Notes under the pieces: model-generated
Told to the model about the DNA's origin: nothing
The model's input: the letters and a program-made list of their open reading frames with translations, nothing else
The model's database searches: none
Shown: positions 16,989 to 27,657 of the stretch, piece by piece
How positions within the stretch are numbered: position 1 is the stretch's first letter
How the letters are laid out: every line of letters begins with the position of its first letter
Assembly (NCBI RefSeq): GCF_013155335.1
Contig: NZ_JABJQZ010000002.1
Span: 62,001 to 126,000, forward strand
Reading direction: 5' to 3'
Length of the DNA: 64,000 nucleotides
DNA from: Nocardioides sp. zg-1230
GTDB lineage: Bacteria > Actinomycetota > Actinomycetes > Propionibacteriales > Nocardioidaceae
Translations under genes and position numbers: made by a program

Positions 16989-17824
16989 GCAGCTACTGGG
17001 TCCCGCGGGGCGGGCTGCCGTCGCAGACCGACCTGACCACCGGGCAGTCGGGCCGGGCGGTCTTCACCGAGGCGTACGCCGTCATCCCGCGCGGCACGCT
17101 CAGTGACATCACCGCCAGCCGGCTGCCGCACTGGGACGACACCCGCCTCTGGGTCATCGCCCGCCCGCTGTCGGGCTTCGCCGAGACCTTCAGCCAGTAC
17201 GTCGTCGAGGTGGCGGCGGGCGGGGGGTCGGACCGGCCCGACGCCGACCCCCACGCGGAGTCGGTGCTCTTCGTCGTCGACGGGGCCGCCGAGCTCCGCG
17301 TCGGCGACGAGGCCGGGGGAGAGGTGCACGCGATGCGCGCCGGGACGTACGCCTTCCTCCCGCCCGGCACGACGTGGACGCTGCGCAACACGAGCGCGTC
17401 GAGCGCGACGTTCCACTGGATCCGCAAGGCCTACGAACGCGTCGACGGCGTGGAGGTGCCCGAGCCGTTCGTGGTGCACGAGGACGATGTGGCGGTCGAG
17501 CCGATGCCCGACACCGGCGGCGCCTGGGGCACGCAGCGCTTCGTCGACCCGCTCGACGTGCGCCACGACATGCACGTCAACATCGTGAGCTTCGAGCCGG
17601 GCGGAGCCATCCCGTTCCCGGAGACCCACGTGATGGAGCACGGGCTCTACGTCCTGGAGGGCAAGGCGGTCTACCTGCTCAACCAGGACTGGGTCGAGGT
17701 GGAGGCGGGCGACTTCATGTGGCTGCGCGCCTTCTGCCCGCAGGCCTGCTACGCCGGCGGGCCCGGGCGGTTCCGCTACCTGCTCTACAAGGACGTCAAC
17801 CGGCACCCGCGGCTGCACCCCTGA
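16985..17824 (+). CDS. allE: (S)-Ureidoglycine aminohydrolase (bicupin)
   Basis: A 279-residue bicupin that releases ammonia from (S)-ureidoglycine to give ureidoglycolate. It begins SSYWVPRGGLP. The first cupin contains HAESVLFVVDGAAELRVGD. The second contains FPETHVMEHGLYVLEGKAVY (about residues 212-231) with the Mn-binding His/Glu set, and WLRAFCPQACYAGGPG precedes the C-terminus. The enzyme normally acts directly after allantoate amidohydrolase, which is absent from the window. It ends this operon. Confidence 0.92.
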   Translation: MSSYWVPRGGLPSQTDLTTGQSGRAVFTEAYAVIPRGTLSDITASRLPHWDDTRLWVIARPLSGFAETFSQYVVEVAAGGGSDRPDADPHAESVLFVVDGAAELRVGDEAGGEVHAMRAGTYAFLPPGTTWTLRNTSASSATFHWIRKAYERVDGVEVPEPFVVHEDDVAVEPMPDTGGAWGTQRFVDPLDVRHDMHVNIVSFEPGGAIPFPETHVMEHGLYVLEGKAVYLLNQDWVEVEAGDFMWLRAFCPQACYAGGPGRFRYLLYKDVNRHPRLHP

Positions 17825-17840
17825 TGTGACCCGGGTCACG
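17825..17840. promoter_or_regulatory. CRP-like palindrome upstream of xdhA
   Basis: TGTGA-CCCGGG-TCACG matches the CRP/GlxR consensus TGTGA-N6-TCACA at nine of ten specified bases. The core GTGACCCGGGTCAC (17826-17839) is a perfect 14-bp palindrome. It lies one base after the allE stop and 115 bases before xdhA. Confidence 0.6.
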
Positions 17841-17954
17841 TAGCATGGACGGTGGCAGGTCGTCGTTCGGCATGGACAACCGGCGGCCCGTGACTCCCTG
17901 AACCATGCGCCGCACCACGCCACGCGCAGAAGCGCTTGCCCGAGGGGAGAGCAC

Positions 17955-19333
17955 GTGCCGGATCCGCAGGTCACCGTCAACGGGCAGCCACGCCCGCTCG
18001 CCGGCACGCCCACCCACACCAACGCGCTCGACTTCCTGCGCGGCCTCGGGCTCACCGGCGCCAAGGAGGGGTGCGCGGAGGGGGAGTGCGGCGCCTGCGC
18101 GGTGATGGTCGCGCGCCCCGCCGGGGCGCGGAGCCGGTGGACGCCGGTCAACGCGTGCCTGGTGCCGGCGCTCGCGCTCGACGGGCAGGAGGTCGTCACC
18201 GCCGAGGGCCTCGGCACGCCCGAGCACCTGCACCCGGTGCAGGCCGGGCTCGCTGCGGGAGGCGGCTCCCAGTGCGGCTACTGCACGCCCGGCTTCGCCT
18301 GCTCCATGGCCGCGGAGTACTACCGGCCCGACCGCGGGGAGGGGCCCGACGGCTTCGACCTGCACGCGATTGCCGGCAACCTCTGCCGCTGCACCGGCTA
18401 CCGCCCGATCCGCGACGCGGCGCGCGCGCTCGAAGCCCCGGCGCCCGCGGACCCGCTGGCCGAGCGGCAGGCGCGGCCCGCGCCCGACGCCGTACCCACC
18501 CGGGTCGAGGGCTTCGCCCGTCCCGCCGACCTCGGCGAGGCCCTCGCGCTGCTCGCCGAGCACCCCGACGCGGTGGTGGTCGCCGGGTCCACCGACTGGG
18601 GCGTGGAGGCAAACCTGCGCGGTCGCCGGGCGTCGTACGTCGTCGCGGTCGACCGGCTGCCCGAGCTGCGCCAGGTCTCGACCGACGGCCCCGTCGATAT
18701 CGGTGCCGCGCTGACCCTCGCCGAGGTCGAGGACGCGCTCGGGGACACCGTCCCGCTGCTCGCCGAGGTGTGGCCGCTCTTCGCCTCGCCGCTGATCCGC
18801 AACGGCGCCACCATCGGCGGCAACCTCGCCACCGCGTCGCCGATCGGCGACCTCGCGCCCGCCCTGCTCGCGCTCGACGCGTCGCTGGTGCTGACGTCCA
18901 CCACCGGGGACCGGGAGGTTGCGCTGTCCGAATTCTTCACCGGCTACCGCGAGACCGTGCTGCGGGTCGGCGAGCTCATCCGCGCCGTCCGGGTGCCGAC
19001 GCCGCTGGCCGGGCGCACCACCTTCCGCAAGATCGCGAAGCGGCGTTACGACGACATCTCCAGCGTCGCGGTCGCAGCCGCGGTCGACGTCGTCGACGGC
19101 ACCGTCGTGAGGGCGCGCATCGGCCTCGGCGGCGTCGCCGCCACCCCTCTGCGGGCCCGCGCCACCGAGGCGGCCCTCGAGGGCCGGCCGTGGATCGGGG
19201 AGACCGTCGAGGCCGCGTCGGCGGTGCTGGCGGGGGAGGGCACGCCCATCGACGACCAGCGCGCCAGCGCCGCCTACCGCTCGGCGATGCTGGGCAACGC
19301 GCTACGGGCCTGGTGGGACGAGGAGGGGGAGTC

Positions 19334-19337
<4 letters not shown>
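17955..19337 (+). CDS. xdhA: Xanthine dehydrogenase small subunit (2Fe-2S / FAD)
   Basis: A 460-residue subunit carrying the electron-transfer part of xanthine dehydrogenase. The first [2Fe-2S] cluster motif is EGCAEGECGACAVM with a later VNACLVP. The second is GSQCGYCTPGF and NLCRCTGYRPI. The FAD domain follows with VVAGSTDWGVEANLRG and IRNGATIGGNLATASPIGD. The CO-dehydrogenase flavoprotein C-terminal domain ends the protein. GTG 17955 follows a GAGGGGAGAG ribosome binding site. It overlaps xdhB by four bases. Confidence 0.94.
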
Positions 19338-21709
<2,372 letters not shown>

Positions 21710-21710
21710 C

Positions 21711-22538
21711 GTGCACTGGCTGGGAGCGGTCGAGCGGCTGCGGGAGCAGCGGCAGGCGGGGGTGCTGGTGACCGTCGTGGAGGTCCGCGGGCACGCGCCC
21801 CGCGACGCCGGCGCCAAGATGGTCGTCGCGGGCGACCGGTCGTGGGGCAGCGTGGGCGGCGGCAACCTCGAGGAGACCGCCCTCGCCCGCGCCCGGGCGA
21901 TGCTCGCGGAGGGGACCGACGTCCCCGAGCAGCTCGTCCTCGGCCTCACCGACAAGGCCCGCACCGACCACGGCCGCCAGTGCTGCGGCGGTGAGGTCAC
22001 CCTGCTGCTCGAGCCGCTGCCCGTGGTCGGGTCCGTCGCGATCTTCGGGGTCGGCCACGTCGGCCTCCAGCTGGCCCGCATCCTCGCGGCCCACGACCTC
22101 GACCTGCACCTCGTCGACTCCCGTCCCGGACTGCTCGACGACGACCGGCTGGCGTTGCCGGCCGACGGCGAGGCGCGGGTGCGGGTCCACCACTCACCGG
22201 TGCCGGAGCTGGCGCTGGGAGCCGTCCCGGCCGGCACCCACCTGCTGGTGATGACCCACGACCACGCCGAGGACTTCGCCCTCTGCGACGCGGCGCTGCG
22301 CTGCACCCACCTCGGCTCGATCGGGCTGATCGGGTCGGCCGCCAAGTGGGCCCGCTTCCGCGCCGGCCTGGCGGTGGAGGGCCACGACCAGGCGACCATC
22401 GCCCGCGTCCGCTGCCCCATCGGGCTGTCCGGGCCCTCCTCCAGCTCCACGTCAAAGGTGCCGGCCGCGATCGCCGTCTCGGTGGCGGCCGAGCTGATGG
22501 ACCTCCTCGCGGCCGACCCCGCGCGGTCCCTCCGGTGA
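21711..22538 (+). CDS. xdhC: Xanthine dehydrogenase accessory protein XdhC
   Basis: A 275-residue chaperone that inserts sulfurated molybdenum cofactor into XdhB. The N-terminal XdhC/CoxI domain has GHAPRDAGAKMVV and SVGGGNLE. The cysteine pair appears in GRQCCGGEVTLL. The C-terminal Rossmann domain carries AIFGVGHVGLQLARIL and YIGLIGS-like GSIGLIGSAAKWARF. GTG start one base after xdhB, and four-base overlap with guaD. Confidence 0.92.
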   Translation: MHWLGAVERLREQRQAGVLVTVVEVRGHAPRDAGAKMVVAGDRSWGSVGGGNLEETALARARAMLAEGTDVPEQLVLGLTDKARTDHGRQCCGGEVTLLLEPLPVVGSVAIFGVGHVGLQLARILAAHDLDLHLVDSRPGLLDDDRLALPADGEARVRVHHSPVPELALGAVPAGTHLLVMTHDHAEDFALCDAALRCTHLGSIGLIGSAAKWARFRAGLAVEGHDQATIARVRCPIGLSGPSSSSTSKVPAAIAVSVAAELMDLLAADPARSLR

Positions 22539-23932
22539 CCGTTCGAGGGGCCGGGGTCGTCTACCGGGCCCGCGCCTACGACGCCCCCGACGACCCGTTC
22601 ACCACCGGCGGCCCGGCCTTCCGCTACGACGACGACCTCGGCCTCGCGGTGTCCGACGACGGTGTGATCACCGAGCGCGGCCCCTTCGCCGCGGTCGCCG
22701 CCGCACACCCCGCAGCGCCGGTGATCGACCTGCGGTCGGGGCTGCTCCTGCCCGGCCTGGTCGACACCCACGTCCACTTCCCCCAGGTGCGCATCATCGG
22801 CGCCCTCGGCATGCCGCTGCTGGAGTGGCTCGAGCGGTGCGCCCTGCCGGAGGAGCAGCGCCTCGCGTCGACGACGTACGCCGCCACGGTGGCCGGTGAG
22901 CTCGTCGCCGGGCTGATCGCCGCGGGGACGACGACGTCGCTGGTCTTCGGCTCCCACTTCGCGCCCGCCGTCGACGCCCTGTTCGCCGAGGCGGAGCGGT
23001 TCGGGCTGCGGATCACGAGCGGGCTGGTCGTCAGCGACCGGGTGCTGCCCGAGCCGCTCCTGACCACGGCGGAGCGGTCGCACGACGAGGCCGTGCGCCT
23101 GGCGGAGGACTGGCACGGGCGCGGTCGGCTGCGCTACGCCGTCACGCCGCGCTTCGCGCTGTCGGCCTCCGACGACATCCTGGCCGCTTGCGCCGACGTC
23201 CTCTCCGTCGTCGACGGCGCCTGCTTCACCTCGCACGTCAACGAGAACAACGCCGAGGTGGCCACGGTCGCCGACCAGTTCCCGCACCGCGAGCACTACG
23301 TCGACACCTACGACCACCACGGGCTCCTCGGCGGCTGCTCGGTGCTGGCGCACAACGTCCACCCGACCGACGCCGAGCTCGCCGTGCTGGCCGCCCGGGG
23401 CACCGCCGTGGCCTACTGCCCGACGAGCAACGCCGCCCTGGGCTCGGGCATGTTCTCCCTGCGCCGGCACGTCGCGGCCGGCGTGCGCGTGGCGCTCGGC
23501 AGCGACGTCGGCGCGGGCACCGGGTTCTCGATCTTCAAGGAGGGCCTGCAGGCCTACTTCCTGCAGCACCTGCTCGGCGCCGACGGGCTGCCGCTCGCCG
23601 CCGGCCACCTCCTCCACCTCAGCACCGCGGCCGGCGCGGCGGCCCTCGGCCTCGGCGACGTGACGGGCGACCTCAGCCCCGGCAAGCAGTTCGACGCGAT
23701 CTGCGTGCGGCCACCGGTCGGCACCGCGCTCGACATCGGGCTGCGGCACGCCGGGTCGCCGGAGGAGGCGCTCGGCAAGGTGTTCGCGCTCGCCGGCGAC
23801 GCCGACGTCGCCGACGTGTGGGTCGGGGGCGACCAGGTGGCCTCGGGCGGGTTCGTGCGCCCCGTCGGCAGCCCGGTCAGCCGGCCGGTCAGTCGCCCCG
23901 CGCCAGCAGGACGTCGTACGCCTGCAGGGTGA
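22535..23932 (+). CDS. guaD: Guanine deaminase
   Basis: A 465-residue amidohydrolase converting guanine to xanthine, the substrate of the adjacent XDH. The metal-binding motif is DTHVHFPQVRIIG. LLEWLERCALPEE and a later FTSHVNENNAEV with VLAHNVHPTDAELA fit bacterial guanine deaminase, as does SDVGAGTGFSIFKEGLQAY. GTG 22535 overlaps the xdhC stop. The last 44 bases overlap the convergent malate synthase gene. The C-terminal tail is proline-rich and lies within that overlap. Confidence 0.93.
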   Translation: MTVRGAGVVYRARAYDAPDDPFTTGGPAFRYDDDLGLAVSDDGVITERGPFAAVAAAHPAAPVIDLRSGLLLPGLVDTHVHFPQVRIIGALGMPLLEWLERCALPEEQRLASTTYAATVAGELVAGLIAAGTTTSLVFGSHFAPAVDALFAEAERFGLRITSGLVVSDRVLPEPLLTTAERSHDEAVRLAEDWHGRGRLRYAVTPRFALSASDDILAACADVLSVVDGACFTSHVNENNAEVATVADQFPHREHYVDTYDHHGLLGGCSVLAHNVHPTDAELAVLAARGTAVAYCPTSNAALGSGMFSLRRHVAAGVRVALGSDVGAGTGFSIFKEGLQAYFLQHLLGADGLPLAAGHLLHLSTAAGAAALGLGDVTGDLSPGKQFDAICVRPPVGTALDIGLRHAGSPEEALGKVFALAGDADVADVWVGGDQVASGGFVRPVGSPVSRPVSRPAPAGRRTPAG

Positions 23933-25469
23933 GGAAGTCGGGGAAGTGCTCCCCGAGCGCGCAGTCGACGAAGAGCCGGCGGGCGTCGTCGTTCACCGCG
24001 CCGGCGAGGGCCTCGTGCTCCTCGGCCACCAGCCGCTCGACGAGCTCGCGCGTGACCACCTCGCCGGTGTCGAGCGTGGCGCCGTTGTTGACCCACTGCC
24101 ACACCTGCGAGCGCGAGATCTCCGCGGTGGCCGCGTCCTCCATGAGGTTGTCGATGCCGGCCGCGCCGTTGCCCGACAGCCAGGCGTGGAGGTACTGCAT
24201 GCCGATCCGCACGTTGCCGCGCAGCCCGGCCTCGGTGCGCTCACCGGGCGTCTCTCCGACCGCGAGCAGGTCGTCAGCGGCGACCGACACGTCGTCACGG
24301 AGCACGTCGAGCTGGTTCGGACGGTCGTCGAGGACGGCGTCGAAGACCTCCTGGCAGACCGGCACGAGGTCGGGGTGGGCCACCCAGGAGCCGTCGAAGC
24401 CGGCGCGGGCCTCGCGGGTCTTGTCCTCGCGCACCTTGGCGAAGGCGCGCTCGTTGACCTCGGGGTCGCGACGGCTCGGGATGAAGGCCGCCATCCCGCC
24501 GATCGCGAAGGCGCCCCGGCGGTGGCAGGTCTGCACGAGCAGGTCGCTGTAGGCGCGCATCATCGGGGCCGCCATGGTCACCGCGTTGCGGTCGGGGAGG
24601 GTGAAGCCGGGGCCGGCGTCGCGGAAGTTCTTGATGATGCTGAACAGGTAGTCCCACCGGCCGGCGTTCAGGCCCGCAGCGTGGTCGCGCAGCTCCCAGA
24701 GGATCTCGTCCATCTCGAATGCGGCCGTGATGGTCTCGATCAGCACGGTCGCCCGCACCGATCCGTGCGGCACACCGAGCGTCGCCTCGGCGTGGGTGAA
24801 GACGTCGTCCCACAGCCGCGCCTCGAGGTGGGACTCCAGCTTGGGCAGGTAGTAGTAGGGACCGCTCCCGGCGGCGAGCAGCTCGCGGGCGTTGTGGAAG
24901 AAGTGGAGCCCGAAGTCGACCAGCGCGGCGACCACCGGCCGGCCGTCGGCGGTGAGGTGGGCCTCGTCGAAGTGCCAGCCGCGCGGGCGGGGGAGGATCA
25001 CCGGCGCGTGCGCGGGGTCCGCGACGGCGTACTGCTTGCCCTCGGGTGAGGTGAAGGTGAGCTGCCCGCGTACGGCGTCGCGGAGCGTCAGCTGTCCGCC
25101 CACGACGTTGCGCCAGTGCGGGGTGTTGGCGTCCTCAAGGTCGGCGAGCCACACCCGCGCGCCCGAGTTGAGGGCGTTGATCGCCATCTTGGGGTCGGTC
25201 GGGCCGGTGATCTCGACGCGGCGGTCGCGCAGGTCGTCGGGCACCGGGGCGACGGTCCACGCAGCGGCGCGCACGTCCACCGTCCCGGGCAGGAAGTCGA
25301 GCCGGCCGGTCCGCGCGACCTCCGCCCGCCGGGTCCGACGCGCCGCCAGCAGCTCGTCGCGCCGGTCGTGGAACCGGGCGTCGAGGTCGGCCACGAAGGC
25401 GAGCGCCTCGGGCGTGAGCACCTCCTCCGACCGCGGCACGGGCGGGGCGGACACGTCGAGGCCGGTCAT
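23889..25469 (-). CDS. aceB: Malate synthase A
   Basis: A 526-residue TIM-barrel enzyme condensing glyoxylate with acetyl-CoA to malate. Key segments are ITGPTDPKMAINALNSGA, VWLADLEDANTPHWRN, the ATVLIETITAAFEMDEILWELRDHAAGLNAGRWDY signature in short form around residues 245-280, and the C-terminal catalytic Asp region NLMEDAATAEISRSQVWQW. Isocitrate lyase is not nearby, so here the enzyme most likely uses glyoxylate from ureide breakdown. It converges on guaD with a 44-base overlap. Confidence 0.95.
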   Translation of the reverse strand: MTGLDVSAPPVPRSEEVLTPEALAFVADLDARFHDRRDELLAARRTRRAEVARTGRLDFLPGTVDVRAAAWTVAPVPDDLRDRRVEITGPTDPKMAINALNSGARVWLADLEDANTPHWRNVVGGQLTLRDAVRGQLTFTSPEGKQYAVADPAHAPVILPRPRGWHFDEAHLTADGRPVVAALVDFGLHFFHNARELLAAGSGPYYYLPKLESHLEARLWDDVFTHAEATLGVPHGSVRATVLIETITAAFEMDEILWELRDHAAGLNAGRWDYLFSIIKNFRDAGPGFTLPDRNAVTMAAPMMRAYSDLLVQTCHRRGAFAIGGMAAFIPSRRDPEVNERAFAKVREDKTREARAGFDGSWVAHPDLVPVCQEVFDAVLDDRPNQLDVLRDDVSVAADDLLAVGETPGERTEAGLRGNVRIGMQYLHAWLSGNGAAGIDNLMEDAATAEISRSQVWQWVNNGATLDTGEVVTRELVERLVAEEHEALAGAVNDDARRLFVDCALGEHFPDFLTLQAYDVLLARGD

Positions 25470-25572
25470 GGCGCCACGCTAGCCCTCACGGCGGGTGGGT
25501 GGTCCAGTCCACAGGGGCCTCCGCACCCCGTTTTGGTAACGAACCGGCAACAGCGGGTCCATCGATCTGGAC

Positions 25573-25586
25573 GTGACGGTGATCAC
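25573..25586. promoter_or_regulatory. CRP-like GTGA-N6-TCAC site
   Basis: GTGA (25573-25576) and TCAC (25583-25586) are separated by six bases. The site lies three bases upstream of the 9-bp inverted repeat and about 90 bases before the sugar-binding protein gene. The outer bases differ from the ideal TGTGA/TCACA. Confidence 0.5.
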
Positions 25587-25588
25587 TC

Positions 25589-25613
25589 CATATGTTGCGT
25601 GGAACAACATATG
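25589..25613. promoter_or_regulatory. 9-bp inverted repeat, likely operator of the sugar ABC operon
   Basis: CATATGTTG (25589-25597) and CAACATATG (25605-25613) form perfect arms around a seven-base spacer. It is AT-rich in a GC-rich region and lies 60 bases upstream of the operon that encodes a ROK regulator. It may instead serve malate synthase on the other strand. Confidence 0.65.
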
Positions 25614-25672
25614 TACGCGCCTCCGCGCTGAGCGGCAGCCGACGTACGACAGATCGCTAGGAGGCGGTTCGC

Positions 25673-26770
25673 GTGAAGCGGAAGCACAGTTTGGTCCTCG
25701 TCCCCCTGCTCGGACTTTCGATGGCGCTGACCGCCTGCGGCGACGACAGCGACAGCGGCAGTGACAGCGGCAGCGACAGCGGCGGTGGCGGCGAGGCGGC
25801 CGGCAAGATCGGCGTCATCCTCCCCGACACCGAGTCCTCGGTGCGCTGGGAGAGCGCGGACCGCCCCGCCCTCGAGGCGGCCTTCGACGAGGCCGGCGTC
25901 GACTACGACATCCAGAACGCCGAGGGTGACGCGGAGCGGATGACCCAGATCGCCGACACCATGATCGGCGACGGCGTGACGGTCCTCGCGATCGTCAACC
26001 TCGACTCCGAGTCGGGCGCTGCGATCCAGGAGAAGGCCGCCTCGCAGGGCGTCGCGACCATCGACTACGACCGCCTGACCCTCGGCGGCTCGGCGGAGTA
26101 CTACGTGTCCTTCGACAACACCGTCGTGGGCGAACTGCAGGGCCAGGGCCTCGCGGACTGCCTCGGCGACAAGAAGGCCAACATCGTCTACCTCAACGGC
26201 TCACCCACCGACAACAACGCCACGTTGTTCTCCGAGGGCGCGCACAGCGTGCTCGACGAGATCAGCAACTACACCGTCGTCGGTGAGCAGGCGGTGCCGG
26301 ACTGGGACAACGAGGAGGCTGCCACGATCTTCCAGCAGCTCTACACCGCTGCCGACGGCAAGGTCGACGGCGTCCTCGCGGCCAACGACGGCCTCGCCGG
26401 TGCCGCGATCAGCATCCTCGAGGGCAACGGCCAGGCCGGCAAGGTCCCGGTCACCGGCCAGGACGCGACGGTCGAGGGCCTGCAGAACGTCCTCGCCGGC
26501 ACCCAGTGCATGACGGTCTACAAGTCCGCCACGCAGGAGGCGGGCGCGCTGGCCGACGCCGCGATCGCGCTGGTGAACGGCGACGAGGCCGAGACGACCG
26601 GCACGACCGAGGACAGCGAGGGTGGCCGCGACGTCCCCTCGATCCTGCTCGAGCCGCAGTCCATCACCAAGGACAACGTCGGTGACGTGATTGAGGACGG
26701 GGGCCAGAAGGCCGAGGACGTGTGCACCGGCGACTTCGCCGACCTGTGCGCCGAGGCCGGCATCTCCTGA
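25673..26770 (+). CDS. Sugar ABC transporter substrate-binding lipoprotein (XylF-like)
   Basis: A 365-residue lipoprotein with signal peptide and lipobox ALTAC (Cys22), then a Ser/Asp/Gly linker (residues about 24-40) encoded by a short DNA repeat. The periplasmic-binding fold of the CUT2 family is shown by IGVILPDTESSVRWESADRP, IADTMIGDGVTVLAIVNLDS, GQGLADCLGDKK, and VDGVLAANDGLAGAAI. The C-terminal EDVCTGDFADLC pair is typical of XylF-like proteins. GTG 25673 follows CTAGGAGG. Xylose is possible, but the sugar is not proven. Confidence 0.9.
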   Translation: MKRKHSLVLVPLLGLSMALTACGDDSDSGSDSGSDSGGGGEAAGKIGVILPDTESSVRWESADRPALEAAFDEAGVDYDIQNAEGDAERMTQIADTMIGDGVTVLAIVNLDSESGAAIQEKAASQGVATIDYDRLTLGGSAEYYVSFDNTVVGELQGQGLADCLGDKKANIVYLNGSPTDNNATLFSEGAHSVLDEISNYTVVGEQAVPDWDNEEAATIFQQLYTAADGKVDGVLAANDGLAGAAISILEGNGQAGKVPVTGQDATVEGLQNVLAGTQCMTVYKSATQEAGALADAAIALVNGDEAETTGTTEDSEGGRDVPSILLEPQSITKDNVGDVIEDGGQKAEDVCTGDFADLCAEAGIS

Positions 26771-26779
26771 TCGCCTCGT

Positions 26780-26823
26780 GCGGAGCGGTGTCCGGGTCGT
26801 GCGCGACCCGGATGCCGTTCCGC
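26780..26823 (+). other. Intercistronic hairpin in the sugar ABC operon
   Basis: An 8-bp perfect stem CCGGGTCG/CGACCCGG around loop TGCG is extended by nine further pairs (one G-U) across a 3x3 internal loop. It lies between the binding-protein and ATPase genes, a usual place for hairpins that protect binding-protein mRNA or partly end transcription. Confidence 0.65.
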
Positions 26824-26860
26824 GACGCGGACAACAAATTCTCTGGATCGGAGTAGGTCA

Positions 26861-27637
26861 ATGCCTGAACCGCTGCTCGAGCTGCGCGGCGTCAACAAGA
26901 GCTTCGGTGTGGTGCACGTGCTGCACGACGTCGACTTCGCCGTCTATCCCGGACAGGTCACCGCGCTCGTCGGCGACAACGGTGCGGGCAAGTCCACCCT
27001 CGTCAAGATCATCGCCGGCATCTACGGCCGCGACAGCGGGGAGTACCTCTTCGAGGGCAAGGAGGTCGACGTGCACGGGCCGCGCGACGTGGCCGCCCTC
27101 GGCATCGAGATCGTCTACCAGGACCTCGCCCTGTGCGACAACCTCGACATCGTCGAGAACATGTTCCTCGGGCGCGAGGAGACCAGCCGCTTCGGCCTCG
27201 ACGAGGTCACCATGGAGACCCGTGCCCGCGAGACCCTCGCCTCGCTCTCCGTACGAACCGTGAAGTCGGTGCGCCAGAGCGTCGCCAGTCTCTCCGGCGG
27301 TCAGCGTCAGACCGTGGCCATCGCCAAGGCGGTCCTGTGGAACTCCAAGGTCGTCCTCCTCGACGAGCCCACCGCGGCCCTCGGTGTGGCCCAGACGCGA
27401 CAGGTCCTCGACCTCGTACGCCGGCTCGCCGACCGCGGCCTGGGCGTGGTGCTGATCTCGCACAACATGGGCGACGTCCTGGAGGTCGCTGACCGGATCA
27501 CCGCGCTCTACCTCGGCCGGGTGGCGGCCGACGTCCCGGCCAAGGACGTGACGCACAGCCAGATCGTCGAGCTCATCACCGCCGGACGCTCCGGGGACCT
27601 CGGCATCGCCGAGAACCCCCTGACCGCGGACGTCTGA
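26861..27637 (+). CDS. Sugar ABC transporter ATP-binding protein (single NBD)
   Basis: A 258-residue ABC ATPase. Walker A is GDNGAGKST (Lys44). The Q-loop lies in EIVYQDLALC, the signature motif is LSGGQRQTVAIAKA, Walker B is VVLLDEPTAAL, and the switch histidine lies in LISHNMGDV. It has one nucleotide-binding domain, whereas RbsA and XylG have two, so it should act as a homodimer as in FrcA-type systems. ATG 26861 follows a GGAG about ten bases upstream. The permease gene follows after 20 bases. Confidence 0.92.
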   Translation: MPEPLLELRGVNKSFGVVHVLHDVDFAVYPGQVTALVGDNGAGKSTLVKIIAGIYGRDSGEYLFEGKEVDVHGPRDVAALGIEIVYQDLALCDNLDIVENMFLGREETSRFGLDEVTMETRARETLASLSVRTVKSVRQSVASLSGGQRQTVAIAKAVLWNSKVVLLDEPTAALGVAQTRQVLDLVRRLADRGLGVVLISHNMGDVLEVADRITALYLGRVAADVPAKDVTHSQIVELITAGRSGDLGIAENPLTADV

Positions 27638-27657
27638 GAAGGACCGGAGACCCCACC

